A DNA stretch of 35,955 nucleotides from Tessaracoccus bendigoensis DSM 12906 (GTDB taxonomy: Bacteria; Actinomycetota; Actinomycetes; Propionibacteriales; Propionibacteriaceae): assembly GCF_900141915.1 (NCBI RefSeq), contig NZ_FQZG01000045.1, forward strand, positions 1 through 35,955, written 5' to 3'. The number at the start of each line of letters is the position of its first letter. Position 1 is the first letter of the stretch. Positions 8,365 to 16,366 of this stretch are shown in pieces. Both the position numbers and the translations under genes were made by a program. The notes under the pieces were generated by a model. The model ran no database searches. It worked only from the letters and a program-made list of their open reading frames with translations, and was not told the origin of the DNA.

Positions 8365-9999
8365 ATGCAATCGCTCCCCGCGCTCCTCGACGCGCGCCTC
8401 CGTGCCGTCACCGGCATCGACCCCGAGATGCGTCCCGCCACCAAACCCCAGTTCGGGCACTTCCAGTCGAATGTCGCCCTCCGCCTGGCGAAGCAGGAGG
8501 GCCGCGCGCCCCGTGAGGTCGCGGCCGACATCATCGAGCGACTCGACGTCCGGGACCTCTGCGAGAAGCCCGACATCGCAGGGCCGGGGTTCATCAACTT
8601 CCGGCTCCGCACCGACATCCTCGCCGGTGCGGTCACCGCGCTGTTGGAAGACCCCGACGGCGGCGTCAACGTCACGCACTACCCGCAGCGGGTCGTCATC
8701 GACTACTCGGCGCCGAACGTCGCCAAGCAGATGCATGTGGGGCACCTCCGCACGACCATCATCGGCGACTGCTTCAACCGCACCCTCACCGCCGTCGGCA
8801 ACACCGTCATCCCGCAGAACCACATCGGCGACTGGGGCACCCAGTTCGGCATGCTGATCGAAGAGGTGCATGACGAGGGGCTCGACGTCACGCAACTCAG
8901 CCTCGACGATGCCGACGCGCTCTACAAGCGTGCCGCTGGCCGGTTCAGGGACGATGAGGAGTTCGCGACCCGCGCCCGGGCAAGGGTTGCGACGTTCCAG
9001 GGCGGCGACGAGGCGTCCCTGGAAATCTGGCGGCAACTCGTCGACATCTCCAAGCCGGCGTTCAACCACGCCTACGAACGTCTCAACGTCCTGCTCACCG
9101 ACGACGACCTGGCGGGGGAGAGCACCTACAACGACGACCTCCCCGTGCTCGTGAAGGAACTGGAGGAATCCGGTGTCGCCGTCGTCGACCAGGGCGCGCT
9201 CTGCATCTTCGTCGACGGGTTCGAGGCGCCGCTGATCGTGCGCAAGTCGGACGGAGGCTTCGGTTACGCCACCACCGATCTGGCCGCGATCCGCCGCCGC
9301 GTCCGCGACCTGCACGCCGACCGGATCATCTACGTCACCGACGCCCGCCAGGCCGGCCACTTCGCCCAGGTCTTCGCCGCGGCCCGTCTCGCCGGGTTCC
9401 TGCCCGACGACGTCGTCGCCCAGCATGTCGGCTACGGCATGGTGCTCGGGCCGGACGGGCGACCGTTCAAGACCCGCGACGGCAAGGCCGCAACGCTCGA
9501 CTCGCTGCTCGACGCCGCGGAAGAGGAAGCCGCGCCCAACATCGCGCTGGCGGCGATCAAGTACGCCGACCTCAGCAGCGGCCTGCAGAAGGACTACACC
9601 TTCGACGTCGAACGCATGGTGCAGACGACCGGCAACACCGGCCCCTACCTGCAGTACGCGCACGCCCGCGTCAGCCAGATCCTCCGCAGGGCCGAGGCGG
9701 AGGGCATCCACTACGGCGCGGTGACGGTCCTCGACGAGCCCGTTGAGCAGCAGTTGGCGTTGACGCTCAGCGGTTTCGGTGACGTGGTCGACGACCTCGC
9801 CCAGCACCTGACCCCCCACAAGTTGTGTACGTACCTGTACGAATTGGCCGGCACGTTGGCCTCGTTCTACGAGGTCTGCCCGGTGCTCAAGTCTGACGGT
9901 GACGTGCGGGCCTCCCGGCTTGCGCTGTGCGCCGCCACCAAGCAGGTCCTGGCGAAGGGCCTGAGCCTGCTCGGAATCGACGCTCCCGAGAGAATGTGA
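8365..9999 (+). CDS. argS: arginyl-tRNA synthetase
   Basis: This class I aminoacyl-tRNA synthetase charges tRNA-Arg. The protein has an N-terminal ArgS domain ([14 protein letters not shown]), the HIGH-type motif HVGH (residues 124-127, in [16 protein letters not shown]), FKTRDG (368-373) at the place of the degenerate KMSKS loop, and the C-terminal helical anticodon-binding (DALR) domain after [15 protein letters not shown]. At 544 residues it is full length. Starts at 8299, 8356 and 8365 are in frame. I prefer ATG 8365: the other two have no ribosome-binding site and GAGAAT (8352-8357) lies 7 nt upstream as a possible -10 box. An independent terminator follows. Confidence 0.96.
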   Translation: MQSLPALLDARLRAVTGIDPEMRPATKPQFGHFQSNVALRLAKQEGRAPREVAADIIERLDVRDLCEKPDIAGPGFINFRLRTDILAGAVTALLEDPDGGVNVTHYPQRVVIDYSAPNVAKQMHVGHLRTTIIGDCFNRTLTAVGNTVIPQNHIGDWGTQFGMLIEEVHDEGLDVTQLSLDDADALYKRAAGRFRDDEEFATRARARVATFQGGDEASLEIWRQLVDISKPAFNHAYERLNVLLTDDDLAGESTYNDDLPVLVKELEESGVAVVDQGALCIFVDGFEAPLIVRKSDGGFGYATTDLAAIRRRVRDLHADRIIYVTDARQAGHFAQVFAAARLAGFLPDDVVAQHVGYGMVLGPDGRPFKTRDGKAATLDSLLDAAEEEAAPNIALAAIKYADLSSGLQKDYTFDVERMVQTTGNTGPYLQYAHARVSQILRRAEAEGIHYGAVTVLDEPVEQQLALTLSGFGDVVDDLAQHLTPHKLCTYLYELAGTLASFYEVCPVLKSDGDVRASRLALCAATKQVLAKGLSLLGIDAPERM

Positions 10000-10004
10000 T
10001 CCTG

Positions 10005-10031
10005 GCCGGGGCCCTCCGCGGGCCCGGCTTT
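10005..10031 (+). terminator. rho-independent terminator after argS
   Basis: A 9-bp stem, GCCGGG(G)CCC with GGGCCCGGC, one bulged G and the loop TCCGC is followed by TTT. It starts 6 nt after the argS stop and separates argS from ppgK. Confidence 0.6.
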
Positions 10032-10065
10032 GGGACCCTGTCCCACGTGTAGGTGGCCCGACGGC

Positions 10066-10071
10066 TACGAT
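10066..10071 (+). promoter_or_regulatory. -10 box of ppgK (leaderless geometry)
   Basis: TACGAT lies 7 nt before ATG 10079; no Shine-Dalgarno is present. Confidence 0.45.
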
Positions 10072-10078
10072 TTCCCGC

Positions 10079-10873
10079 ATGAGCATTATCCTGGGCATCG
10101 ATGTGGGCGGCTCCGGCGTCAAGGGCGCGCCGGTAGATCTCGAGACCGGCGAGTTCGTCGCCGACCGTCTCCGTATCCCAACTCCGGCAAAGTCGACGCC
10201 CGCCAACATCGCCGCCGTGATCGGCGAGATCATCGAGCATTTCGAACCGGTGATCGGGGACGCCCCGGTCGGCCTGACGATCCCGGCCCCCGTCCTGCAC
10301 GGTGTGGTCCCCTTCATCGCCAACCTCGATCAGGAGTGGGCGGGGTTCAACGCCGACCGCTTCTTCGAGGAGCGACTCGGGCGCAAGATCGCGTTGGTCA
10401 ACGACGCCGACGCCGCGGGGCTGGCCGAGGTGTACTTCGGTGCCGCGAAGGGAAACGACGGGCTCGTCATCCTCACGACGCTCGGTACCGGGATCGGTGC
10501 GGCGATCATCCACCGCGGGGTCCTGATCCCGAACGCCGAGCTGGGGCACCTGGAACTCGACGGCTACGACGCCGAGAGCAGGGCCGCGTCGTCGGTCAAG
10601 GAGAAGGAAGGCCTGTCCTACAAGAAGTGGACGCACGAGCGCTTGCAGCCCTACTACAGCCATCTCGAGATGCTGTTCTCGCCCGACCTGTTCGTCGTCG
10701 GCGGTGGCGTGTCGAAGGACTGGGACAAGTTCGGGCACCTGTTCGACCTCAAGACCCCGATCGTCCCGGCAAAGATGCGCAACCGCGCGGGGATCGTCGG
10801 CGCGGCGCTGTTCGCCAGGGACGCCGTCGAACACCCGGATCCGCTGGTTGAGGAAGCCGACGGGATCAACTGA
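10079..10873 (+). CDS. ppgK: polyphosphate-dependent glucokinase
   Basis: PpgK phosphorylates glucose to glucose 6-phosphate with polyphosphate (often ATP as well) as donor, feeding Pgi in this window. The 264 residues carry the ROK kinase motif [11 protein letters not shown] (6-16), the substrate and catalytic region [22 protein letters not shown] (about 133-142) and [20 protein letters not shown], a stretch typical of actinobacterial PpgK in place of the zinc-binding cysteines of other ROK kinases. [35 protein letters not shown] supports the same family. It is monocistronic, after the argS terminator, with a palindromic element 41 bp beyond its stop. Confidence 0.95.
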   Translation: MSIILGIDVGGSGVKGAPVDLETGEFVADRLRIPTPAKSTPANIAAVIGEIIEHFEPVIGDAPVGLTIPAPVLHGVVPFIANLDQEWAGFNADRFFEERLGRKIALVNDADAAGLAEVYFGAAKGNDGLVILTTLGTGIGAAIIHRGVLIPNAELGHLELDGYDAESRAASSVKEKEGLSYKKWTHERLQPYYSHLEMLFSPDLFVVGGGVSKDWDKFGHLFDLKTPIVPAKMRNRAGIVGAALFARDAVEHPDPLVEEADGIN

Positions 10874-10914
10874 CAAACGCCGATCAACTGGCGAGGGGTT
10901 GCAACTGACAAAGG

Positions 10915-10996
10915 GTTGAGCACTATCGAGGGTTCGATGGGCGACACGCCGAGATCGGGCGTCGTTTTCCTCAACGAACCCGGGTTAGTGCTCAAC
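10915..10996. repeat. GAGCACTAT palindromic element, copy after ppgK
   Basis: GTTGAGCACTA (10915-10925) and TAGTGCTCAAC (10986-10996) are perfect 11-bp arms. The interior (TTCGATGGGCGACACGCCG, then CGGGCGTCGTTTT) closely matches the copy at 58-135. It lies between the convergent ppgK and YdbT-like genes. Confidence 0.85.
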
Positions 10997-11073
10997 GCCT
11001 GACGTGCACCGAGCGGTTATCCGACCGCTGTGGGGCGCCACCACATCCCGCCCGGAGCGTCCTCGCCGAGCGC

Positions 11074-12417
11074 TCACTCGACGGCGAGGCGGGCCAGGCG
11101 GGCGCGTTCCAACTGGTCGAGGAAGACCATACGCGCGACCCCCTCGTCCAGATGCTTCAACTGCAGGGTCACCGGTCCGTCGGTGGTGTGAACCAGGATC
11201 CCGGCAAGCCGCAGCCGCCGCTGCAACGGGCCCTGCTCAATGCTGGCCGACTGCATCCTGCGGTGCGGGACGATCGAGCGCACCTGCGTGAACAGGCCGT
11301 GCTGAGCGACCATCACGTCGCGCCCGATGCCCCAGGTGTGGGTGTGGAACGTGACAGGCGTGAGCCATCGGGCGCGTTCCGGTTGCCCGTTCGGTTCGAT
11401 GTCGGCGAGGTCGACGTCGGACCAGAACGCCCGCAGCACCGTCAGCACCTCTTCCCAGGTGCCGTACGGCAGCACGACGGCGTTGGTGGACGCGTCGTCG
11501 CCGGAGGTGGGGTCGCCGTAGCCGAGCACGGTGACGGTGACCTGGTACAGCCCGGTCAGGCGCTGGAGGAGATCCTGCCTCACGGCCACCGCCTGGATCC
11601 GTTCGGGACGCAACCCCTGGGCGGTGGTGCTCAGCAGGCCCCGCGTGATCCGCAGCGACTCGCCGCGGCGCGTCATGGTGAAACCCCAGTTCCGGCCGGT
11701 CTGTGACCAGAGCCAACCCCCGACCGCGATGACGCCCGCCACCAACGTCACCGGCGTGTCGGCGAACACGGACAAGACCACGAAGGTGACGGCGATGATC
11801 AGCGAGAAGGTCGCACCACCGGAGACCAGGGTGCCGAGCAGCAGGTTGCGGGCCGGCACCTTGACGACGACCGACTCGTCCGCGTCCTCCTGCCCGGTGG
11901 TTGCGTCCGGCTCCTCGGCGCCGTCCCGGTGATCCGACCGGGCGTGCCGCATCCTCGCGATCAGATCCTCACGCAGCGTCTCGGCACGTGCCTTGCGGAG
12001 ATACGCAAGATCGACCCCGCCTGCGCCACCGACGTCGATGTGTACCTTCGCCAACCCCAACAGCCGGGCGATGAACGGCTGGCCGATGTCGACCGACTGC
12101 ACCTTGGTGTAGTCGACCCGAGTGGAGGATCTGTTGATGAAGTTCCGTTCGACCCGGAACTCGGCCTCATCGGCGACGAACGTGGTCGTCTTCCACGTGA
12201 TGATGCCGCTGATACCGCCGAACAGGGCGATCACGGCCGCGATCCCTCCAAGCAGCATTGGGGTGGCGGTGACCGGTCCGTCGGACTCGAGGAACTCGCG
12301 GCCGAGGAACACGGCGGCAGCGGCCAGCGCAAGGCCTGAGCGTGCCAACCCTGTCAGCGGGCTCGGCCGCTCGATGATCTTCGACGGGGTCTCTTCCGGT
12401 GCCGCTTCGGTGGGCAT
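11074..12417 (-). CDS. bacterial PH-domain (YdbT/DUF304-type) membrane protein
   Basis: The 447-residue protein has paired membrane helices near 28-75 and again around 185-235, with PH-like (bPH2) domains after each: TTFVADEAEFRVERNFINRSSTRVDYTKVQSVDIGQPFIARLLGLAKVHIDV, then WGFTMTRRGESLRITRGLLSTTAQGLRPERIQAVAVRQ, and a third, HTWGIGRDVMVAQHGLFTQVRSIVPHRRMQSASIEQ. Three copies are typical of YdbT. Its role in the membrane is not well defined; Bacillus homologues are linked to resistance to envelope-active agents. ATG 12417 shares one base with the stop of the upstream ydbS-like gene, so the two are coupled. The longer frame to 12816 has no support. Confidence 0.88.
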   Translation of the reverse strand: MPTEAAPEETPSKIIERPSPLTGLARSGLALAAAAVFLGREFLESDGPVTATPMLLGGIAAVIALFGGISGIITWKTTTFVADEAEFRVERNFINRSSTRVDYTKVQSVDIGQPFIARLLGLAKVHIDVGGAGGVDLAYLRKARAETLREDLIARMRHARSDHRDGAEEPDATTGQEDADESVVVKVPARNLLLGTLVSGGATFSLIIAVTFVVLSVFADTPVTLVAGVIAVGGWLWSQTGRNWGFTMTRRGESLRITRGLLSTTAQGLRPERIQAVAVRQDLLQRLTGLYQVTVTVLGYGDPTSGDDASTNAVVLPYGTWEEVLTVLRAFWSDVDLADIEPNGQPERARWLTPVTFHTHTWGIGRDVMVAQHGLFTQVRSIVPHRRMQSASIEQGPLQRRLRLAGILVHTTDGPVTLQLKHLDEGVARMVFLDQLERARLARLAVE

Positions 12418-12977
12418 CAGATGCCGGCCTGCTGCTGCTCGCCCCTCGCGATCAGCCGGTCCCGCAGCGCGGCGGCAGCCGTGGCGTCCAGGCCGGGGAT
12501 CGAAACCGTGCCCGCGGTCGATGAGGTCACCATCTGCACGCTCGCCAGGCCGAAGCGCTGCTCGATCGGACCGGACGTCACCTCCACCAGCTGCATCCGG
12601 CCGTACGGCACGCACTGCAGCGTGCGGAACCAGAGACCATTGGTGACGTAGACGTCCTCGTCCCGCTCGGCGAAACCCCAGCGCCGGTAGACCCGGGGAG
12701 CCCGCCACAGCCGCCACCCGATCCACACAAAGGCGAGCGCGACCACGCTCCAGGCGACCCAGCGGGGTGCCCACAGGAAGGAGACGACGGTGAGTGCGGC
12801 CGAGATCAGCCCCCACGTGAGGGGGATGAGGAGCAACTTCATCTTCAGATAGTTCGGCGACAACCGCTGCCAGGTGGCCCCGGGAGGGGCGAACAGGTCC
12901 TCGTGCCCGGCCCGATCTACCGGTACGGTGGCGGAACGCCTTGCGGGCGGAAAGTCTCTCTGATCGACGTGGGGCAC
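12417..12977 (-). CDS. bacterial PH-domain (YdbS-type) membrane protein
   Basis: The 186-residue protein has two adjacent membrane helices (about 48-92) followed by a single bPH2 domain: WGFAERDEDVYVTNGLWFRTLQCVPYGRMQLVEVTSGPIEQRFGLASVQM. This is the single-domain partner of the triple-domain protein downstream, the usual YdbS-YdbT pair. Start GTG 12977 is 4 nt after the stop of the DUF1707 gene. Operon order DUF1707, YdbS, YdbT suggests one envelope-related unit transcribed from 13608. Confidence 0.85.
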   Translation of the reverse strand: MPHVDQRDFPPARRSATVPVDRAGHEDLFAPPGATWQRLSPNYLKMKLLLIPLTWGLISAALTVVSFLWAPRWVAWSVVALAFVWIGWRLWRAPRVYRRWGFAERDEDVYVTNGLWFRTLQCVPYGRMQLVEVTSGPIEQRFGLASVQMVTSSTAGTVSIPGLDATAAAALRDRLIARGEQQQAGI

Positions 12978-12981
12978 CGGC

Positions 12982-13608
12982 TCACTTCACAAATTTCTCG
13001 TACTTGTTCCTCTTCGTGGTGTCCGGCCCGAGGACCGTCACCTCTCCCATGACCACAGTACCGACCAGGTTGACCCGGATGCCGTCGGGGCGGGGCCTCG
13101 TCCCGTCGACCTTGGTCTCGCTCATGACACCCGAGAGCCGTGAAACGTTGACGTCGACACCCTCCGGCACCCGGATTCGCACGTCACACATCATGCCGCC
13201 GACGTTGATGGTGGTTTCCCGGTCGACGAACGTCGCGTTGACAAGGTCGAGACGCACCTCCCCGAGCCACGCGTTGACCGTCACCTCCGAGGCGACCACG
13301 TCCAGCCGACCGGGTTTGAACGTCGAGAGGAAGGCATTCCCGCCGGTGAACTCGCCCGGCGCGGCGATTGCGGGTGGCCGGGGGGCCTGCTGGGCGACCA
13401 CAGGCTGCGCGACGGGCCGCCGCTGCGCAACCAGGTCGGCAGTGAGTGAGTTCAGGTCGCCGAAGGTCTTGGCGTCGTAAGCGTGCGCGATGCGCTCGGC
13501 GTGCTCCTCGAACGTGAGCCGACCTTCCGCGTAGGCGTTGTTCAGCACCTGGGCTACCAGTTCGCGGTCCTGGTCAGCGCAGCGGAGATCGTCAATGCGG
13601 TTCGACAT
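12982..13608 (-). CDS. DUF1707 protein with C-terminal LiaF-like domain
   Basis: Residues 1-55 form the short helical DUF1707 domain (LRCADQDRELVAQVLNNAYA, then GRLTFEEHAERIAHAYDAKTFGDLNSLTADL), a Pro/Gln/Ala linker follows, and the C-terminal half (about 90-208) is a beta-rich repeat like the cell-wall-active antibiotic response domain of LiaF (VVASEVTVNAWLGEVRLDLVNATF, then MMCDVRIRVPEGVDVNVS). There is no membrane helix, so it is probably cytosolic or membrane-associated through its PH-domain neighbours. It is first in a three-gene operon. TAAACT lies 6 nt before ATG 13608, implying a leaderless transcript. Confidence 0.87.
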   Translation of the reverse strand: MSNRIDDLRCADQDRELVAQVLNNAYAEGRLTFEEHAERIAHAYDAKTFGDLNSLTADLVAQRRPVAQPVVAQQAPRPPAIAAPGEFTGGNAFLSTFKPGRLDVVASEVTVNAWLGEVRLDLVNATFVDRETTINVGGMMCDVRIRVPEGVDVNVSRLSGVMSETKVDGTRPRPDGIRVNLVGTVVMGEVTVLGPDTTKRNKYEKFVK

Positions 13609-13614
13609 GTCAGC

Positions 13615-13620
13615 AGTTTA
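13615..13620 (-). promoter_or_regulatory. -10 box of the DUF1707-YdbS-YdbT operon
   Basis: TAAACT on the minus strand, 6 nt before ATG 13608, with no ribosome-binding site between. Confidence 0.5.
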
Positions 13621-13794
13621 GGCCGCCCGACGCTTGCCTGACCCTGCCAACGGGGGCCGTTGAGGGGGCTCTCCGGGGAGTGCCAGGGGCACCACTGAGT
13701 GGCCCGTCCCGGTCGGCGGGCACAGGCAGAGCCACCCCATGGTCCGCATCCGACACGTTCTGAGGGAATCGGCTCTCAAACCGAACCCTGGCAA

Positions 13795-13819
13795 TAGGGT
13801 TGTGGCAGCGACGAGGAGG
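13795..13819 (+). promoter_or_regulatory. -10 box and strong ribosome-binding site of pfkA
   Basis: TAGGGT (13795-13800) is a possible -10 box. GAGGAGGA (13813-13820) with GGAGG at 13815-13819 fixes the start at ATG 13826 rather than the upstream GTG/ATG codons. pfkA therefore differs from its leaderless neighbours in having a leader and a strong Shine-Dalgarno. Confidence 0.55.
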
Positions 13820-13825
13820 ATCAAA

Positions 13826-14947
13826 ATGGGAAAACGTGTCGGAATATTGACGGCGGGGGGCGACTCCCCGGGGCTCAATGCCGCGATCCGAGGGTTCGGC
13901 AAGACCGCGATCGGCCACCACGGGATGGAACTGATCGGCTTCCGTGACGGGCTCCGGGGCCTGGTCGAAGACCGCTGGCAGCCACTCGACGGCGGCGCGC
14001 TCGCCGGGATCCTGACCGTCGGCGGCACCATCCTCGGCACCTCACGGGACAAACCGCACAAGATGGTAGTCGACGGTGAGGTCCGCGACATGGTGCCGAC
14101 CATCGTCGAGAACTGTGAGAGGAACAAGCTCGACGCTATCGTGTGCATCGGGGGCGGGGGCACGGCGAAGAACGCCAAGCGGTTGGCGGATGCCGGGCTC
14201 AACGTGATCCACCTGCCGAAGACCATCGACAACGACATCGCGAACACCGACACCAGTTTCGGGTTCTCGACCTCGCTCGGCATCGCGACCGAGGCGGTCG
14301 ACCGGCTCCATTCGACGGCCCACTCGCATCACCGGCTGATCGTCGTCGAGATCATGGGCCACAAGGCGGGTTGGCTCGCGCTCGGCGCCGGCATCGCTGG
14401 AGGCGCCGACATCATCCTGATCCCGGAGATCCCGTACTCCATCGAGTCGATCGCCGAATCGGTGGCCGCAAGGGCCCGTTCAAGCCGCAACTTCTCGGTG
14501 ATCGCGCTCGCCGAAGGTGCCAGGAACCAAGAGGACGCCGCCGACCTCGCCGCCGCCGTCGCTCTGGTCAAGGGTGCTTCGACGGCCGAGGCCAGGAGCG
14601 CGGCAAACAAGCACAAGGCGACGGTGGAGGCTGCGCACCGGGATAACGCGTTCAAGCTGGCGTCGTCGCTGGAGGCCGCGACCGGGCTGGAATCGCGCGT
14701 CACCGTGCTTGGCTACGTGCAGCGGGGCGGAACCCCGGATGCAAATGACAGGCTGCTCGGCACCCTTCTCGGTTCCGCCGGGGCCGACCTCGTGCAGGCA
14801 GGCGAGTTCGGGATCATGGTCGCGTCGCAAGCTGGCACGGCTGTGCCGGTGCCCCTCGAAGACGTGGCGGGCAACCTGAAGACGGTGCCGTTGGACGACC
14901 CGTGGATCCGGGCAGCGAAGGGGGTCGGAACCGGGCTGGGTGACTGA
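13826..14947 (+). CDS. pfkA: 6-phosphofructokinase (PfkA; phosphoryl donor uncertain)
   Basis: It phosphorylates fructose 6-phosphate to fructose 1,6-bisphosphate, the step after Pgi. The 373 residues show [15 protein letters not shown] (9-23), GGGGT (109-113), the catalytic PKTIDND (131-137), EIMGHKAGW (175-183) and [19 protein letters not shown]. In the family the base after GGDG and the residue before TIDND separate ATP from pyrophosphate users. Here the GGDGS position reads GGGGT, with Gly at the ATP-type site, but PKTIDND carries the Lys usual in PPi or mixed-donor enzymes. The Asp normally before that Gly is also replaced. The donor therefore cannot be called from sequence. Confidence 0.93.
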   Translation: MGKRVGILTAGGDSPGLNAAIRGFGKTAIGHHGMELIGFRDGLRGLVEDRWQPLDGGALAGILTVGGTILGTSRDKPHKMVVDGEVRDMVPTIVENCERNKLDAIVCIGGGGTAKNAKRLADAGLNVIHLPKTIDNDIANTDTSFGFSTSLGIATEAVDRLHSTAHSHHRLIVVEIMGHKAGWLALGAGIAGGADIILIPEIPYSIESIAESVAARARSSRNFSVIALAEGARNQEDAADLAAAVALVKGASTAEARSAANKHKATVEAAHRDNAFKLASSLEAATGLESRVTVLGYVQRGGTPDANDRLLGTLLGSAGADLVQAGEFGIMVASQAGTAVPVPLEDVAGNLKTVPLDDPWIRAAKGVGTGLGD

Positions 14948-14985
14948 TCCGGGCAGCAGGGTTTCTCCGGGGGAGCACCTTCCGA

Positions 14986-14991
14986 TACCGT
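14986..14991 (+). promoter_or_regulatory. -10 box of the serine hydrolase gene (leaderless geometry)
   Basis: TACCGT lies 6 nt before ATG 14998, 39 bp after the pfkA stop. Confidence 0.4.
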
Positions 14992-14997
14992 GCAGCC

Positions 14998-16332
14998 ATG
15001 CAGCGTGAACGTGGCCGAGCCTGGACCCTTGTCCTCGCGGTCGGCCTCGCCGTTCTGCTGGTCGTGGGCGTCGGTGGGTACTGGTATCTGCGCCCGCTGC
15101 TGCGCACCGCGACCGGCTACGCCGTACACAACCTTTGCGCCGTCGTCGAGGTGGCCGATAGGAACAACCCGGAAGACGACCTGCCGCCCAACCCGCTGGT
15201 GCCGTATCTGACCCCTTGGCACGACCGGGCCGGTCACGCCAGGGTCAGCCTCGCCGGTTTCCTTGCAGGCCAGGACGCCTGGTACACCGACGGGTTCGGC
15301 TGCACCGTCGGAAGTAGTCGACCGGCGCTGCCCGCACCGGTCGAGGTCAGGTCTGCCCCAGAGTTCGAGTCTGCCGAACCCGACCCGGCGATTGAGCGGG
15401 CCATCGACCGGGCGTTCGGTGAGGACCTCGGTGAGCAGGACCGGGCCGATCTCGGCACCCGGGCGGTCGTGGTGCTCCACCGCGGTGTCGTCGTTGGCGA
15501 GCGATACGCCGTCGGCTTCTCATCCGAGACGCCGCAGCTGGGTTGGTCGATGACCAAATCTGTCACCAGCCTGCTGACGGGGCGGCTCGTCATGGACGGC
15601 AAGGTCGGGCTCGGCGACGCGCAGCTTCGGCCCGAATGGGAGGACGAGCGCGCCCAGATCACCGTCGACGACCTGCTGCGGATGACCAGTGGGTTGGAGT
15701 GGGACGAGACCTACGAGCTCGGCACCCCCATCACGCGGATGCTCTACGACGAGCCGGACATGGCCGGTTTCGTTGCTTCCCAGCGGGCCGCGCACACCGC
15801 CGGGACGTTCCAGCAGTACTCCAGCGGCAGCACCACCTTCCTATGCTCGGTGCTCAACTCAAAGGCGGGCAGGGGAGCGAACCTTCCCCGCGAGGAGCTG
15901 TTCGCCCCGCTGGGGGTGTCGTCGGCCGTCCTGGAGGTCGACATGACCGGCACGCCGGTCTGCAGCAGCTACCTGTGGGCGACACCGCGCGGCTGGGCAC
16001 GGATCGGCTGGTTCGCACTTAACGACGGCGTCATCGGCGGGAAGAGGCTCCTGCCCGAAGGCTGGATGGAGCAGTCGACCACCGTCCGGGCGGTCGAGGG
16101 TACCGATTCGCCGGGGCTGGCCGCCTCTTGGTGGGTGAACAGGTTGCCGGACGGCGGATTCGTGGAGCCGACCCTGCCTGCGGACGCGTACTGGGCCAGC
16201 GGCCACGACGGGCAACGCATGTTCGTGATCCCGAGCCAGGGTCTGGTGATCGTGAGGATGGGGTTCACGCCGGAGGCTGAGGACACCCGCGTCGTCCAGT
16301 TGGCGGCCGACATCGTCGCCGAGGTCGGTTGA
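14998..16332 (+). CDS. membrane-anchored serine hydrolase of the beta-lactamase/class C fold
   Basis: A basic N terminus and one helix (about 9-28) anchor an external PF00144-type domain in this 444-residue protein. The catalytic Ser-x-x-Lys is SMTK (S184, K187), the tyrosine motif is YSS (Y274), and GHDGQ (402-406) stands where KTG or HTG occurs in the family. DDLLRMTSGLEWDE is a family signature. Such proteins include esterases, 6-aminohexanoate-dimer hydrolases and D-amino-acid peptidases. True beta-lactamase activity is doubtful because the third motif is not KTG. It has its own promoter and is convergent with the FAD/Fe-S dehydrogenase, 34 bp apart. Confidence 0.88.
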   Translation: MQRERGRAWTLVLAVGLAVLLVVGVGGYWYLRPLLRTATGYAVHNLCAVVEVADRNNPEDDLPPNPLVPYLTPWHDRAGHARVSLAGFLAGQDAWYTDGFGCTVGSSRPALPAPVEVRSAPEFESAEPDPAIERAIDRAFGEDLGEQDRADLGTRAVVVLHRGVVVGERYAVGFSSETPQLGWSMTKSVTSLLTGRLVMDGKVGLGDAQLRPEWEDERAQITVDDLLRMTSGLEWDETYELGTPITRMLYDEPDMAGFVASQRAAHTAGTFQQYSSGSTTFLCSVLNSKAGRGANLPREELFAPLGVSSAVLEVDMTGTPVCSSYLWATPRGWARIGWFALNDGVIGGKRLLPEGWMEQSTTVRAVEGTDSPGLAASWWVNRLPDGGFVEPTLPADAYWASGHDGQRMFVIPSQGLVIVRMGFTPEAEDTRVVQLAADIVAEVG

Positions 16333-16366
16333 GGCCCTTCGCGGCGCGCGGCCCGATCTGAACAGG

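Noticed and set aside
8206..10323. Minus-strand ORF of 705 codons opposite argS
   Set aside because: Antisense shadow of argS with no domain signature; argS motifs are complete on the plus strand.
12420..12816. N-terminal extension of the YdbT-like protein up to 12816
   Set aside because: The added sequence is the Arg/Gly-rich out-of-frame reading of the YdbS-like gene; ATG 12417 overlaps the upstream stop as expected for a coupled pair.
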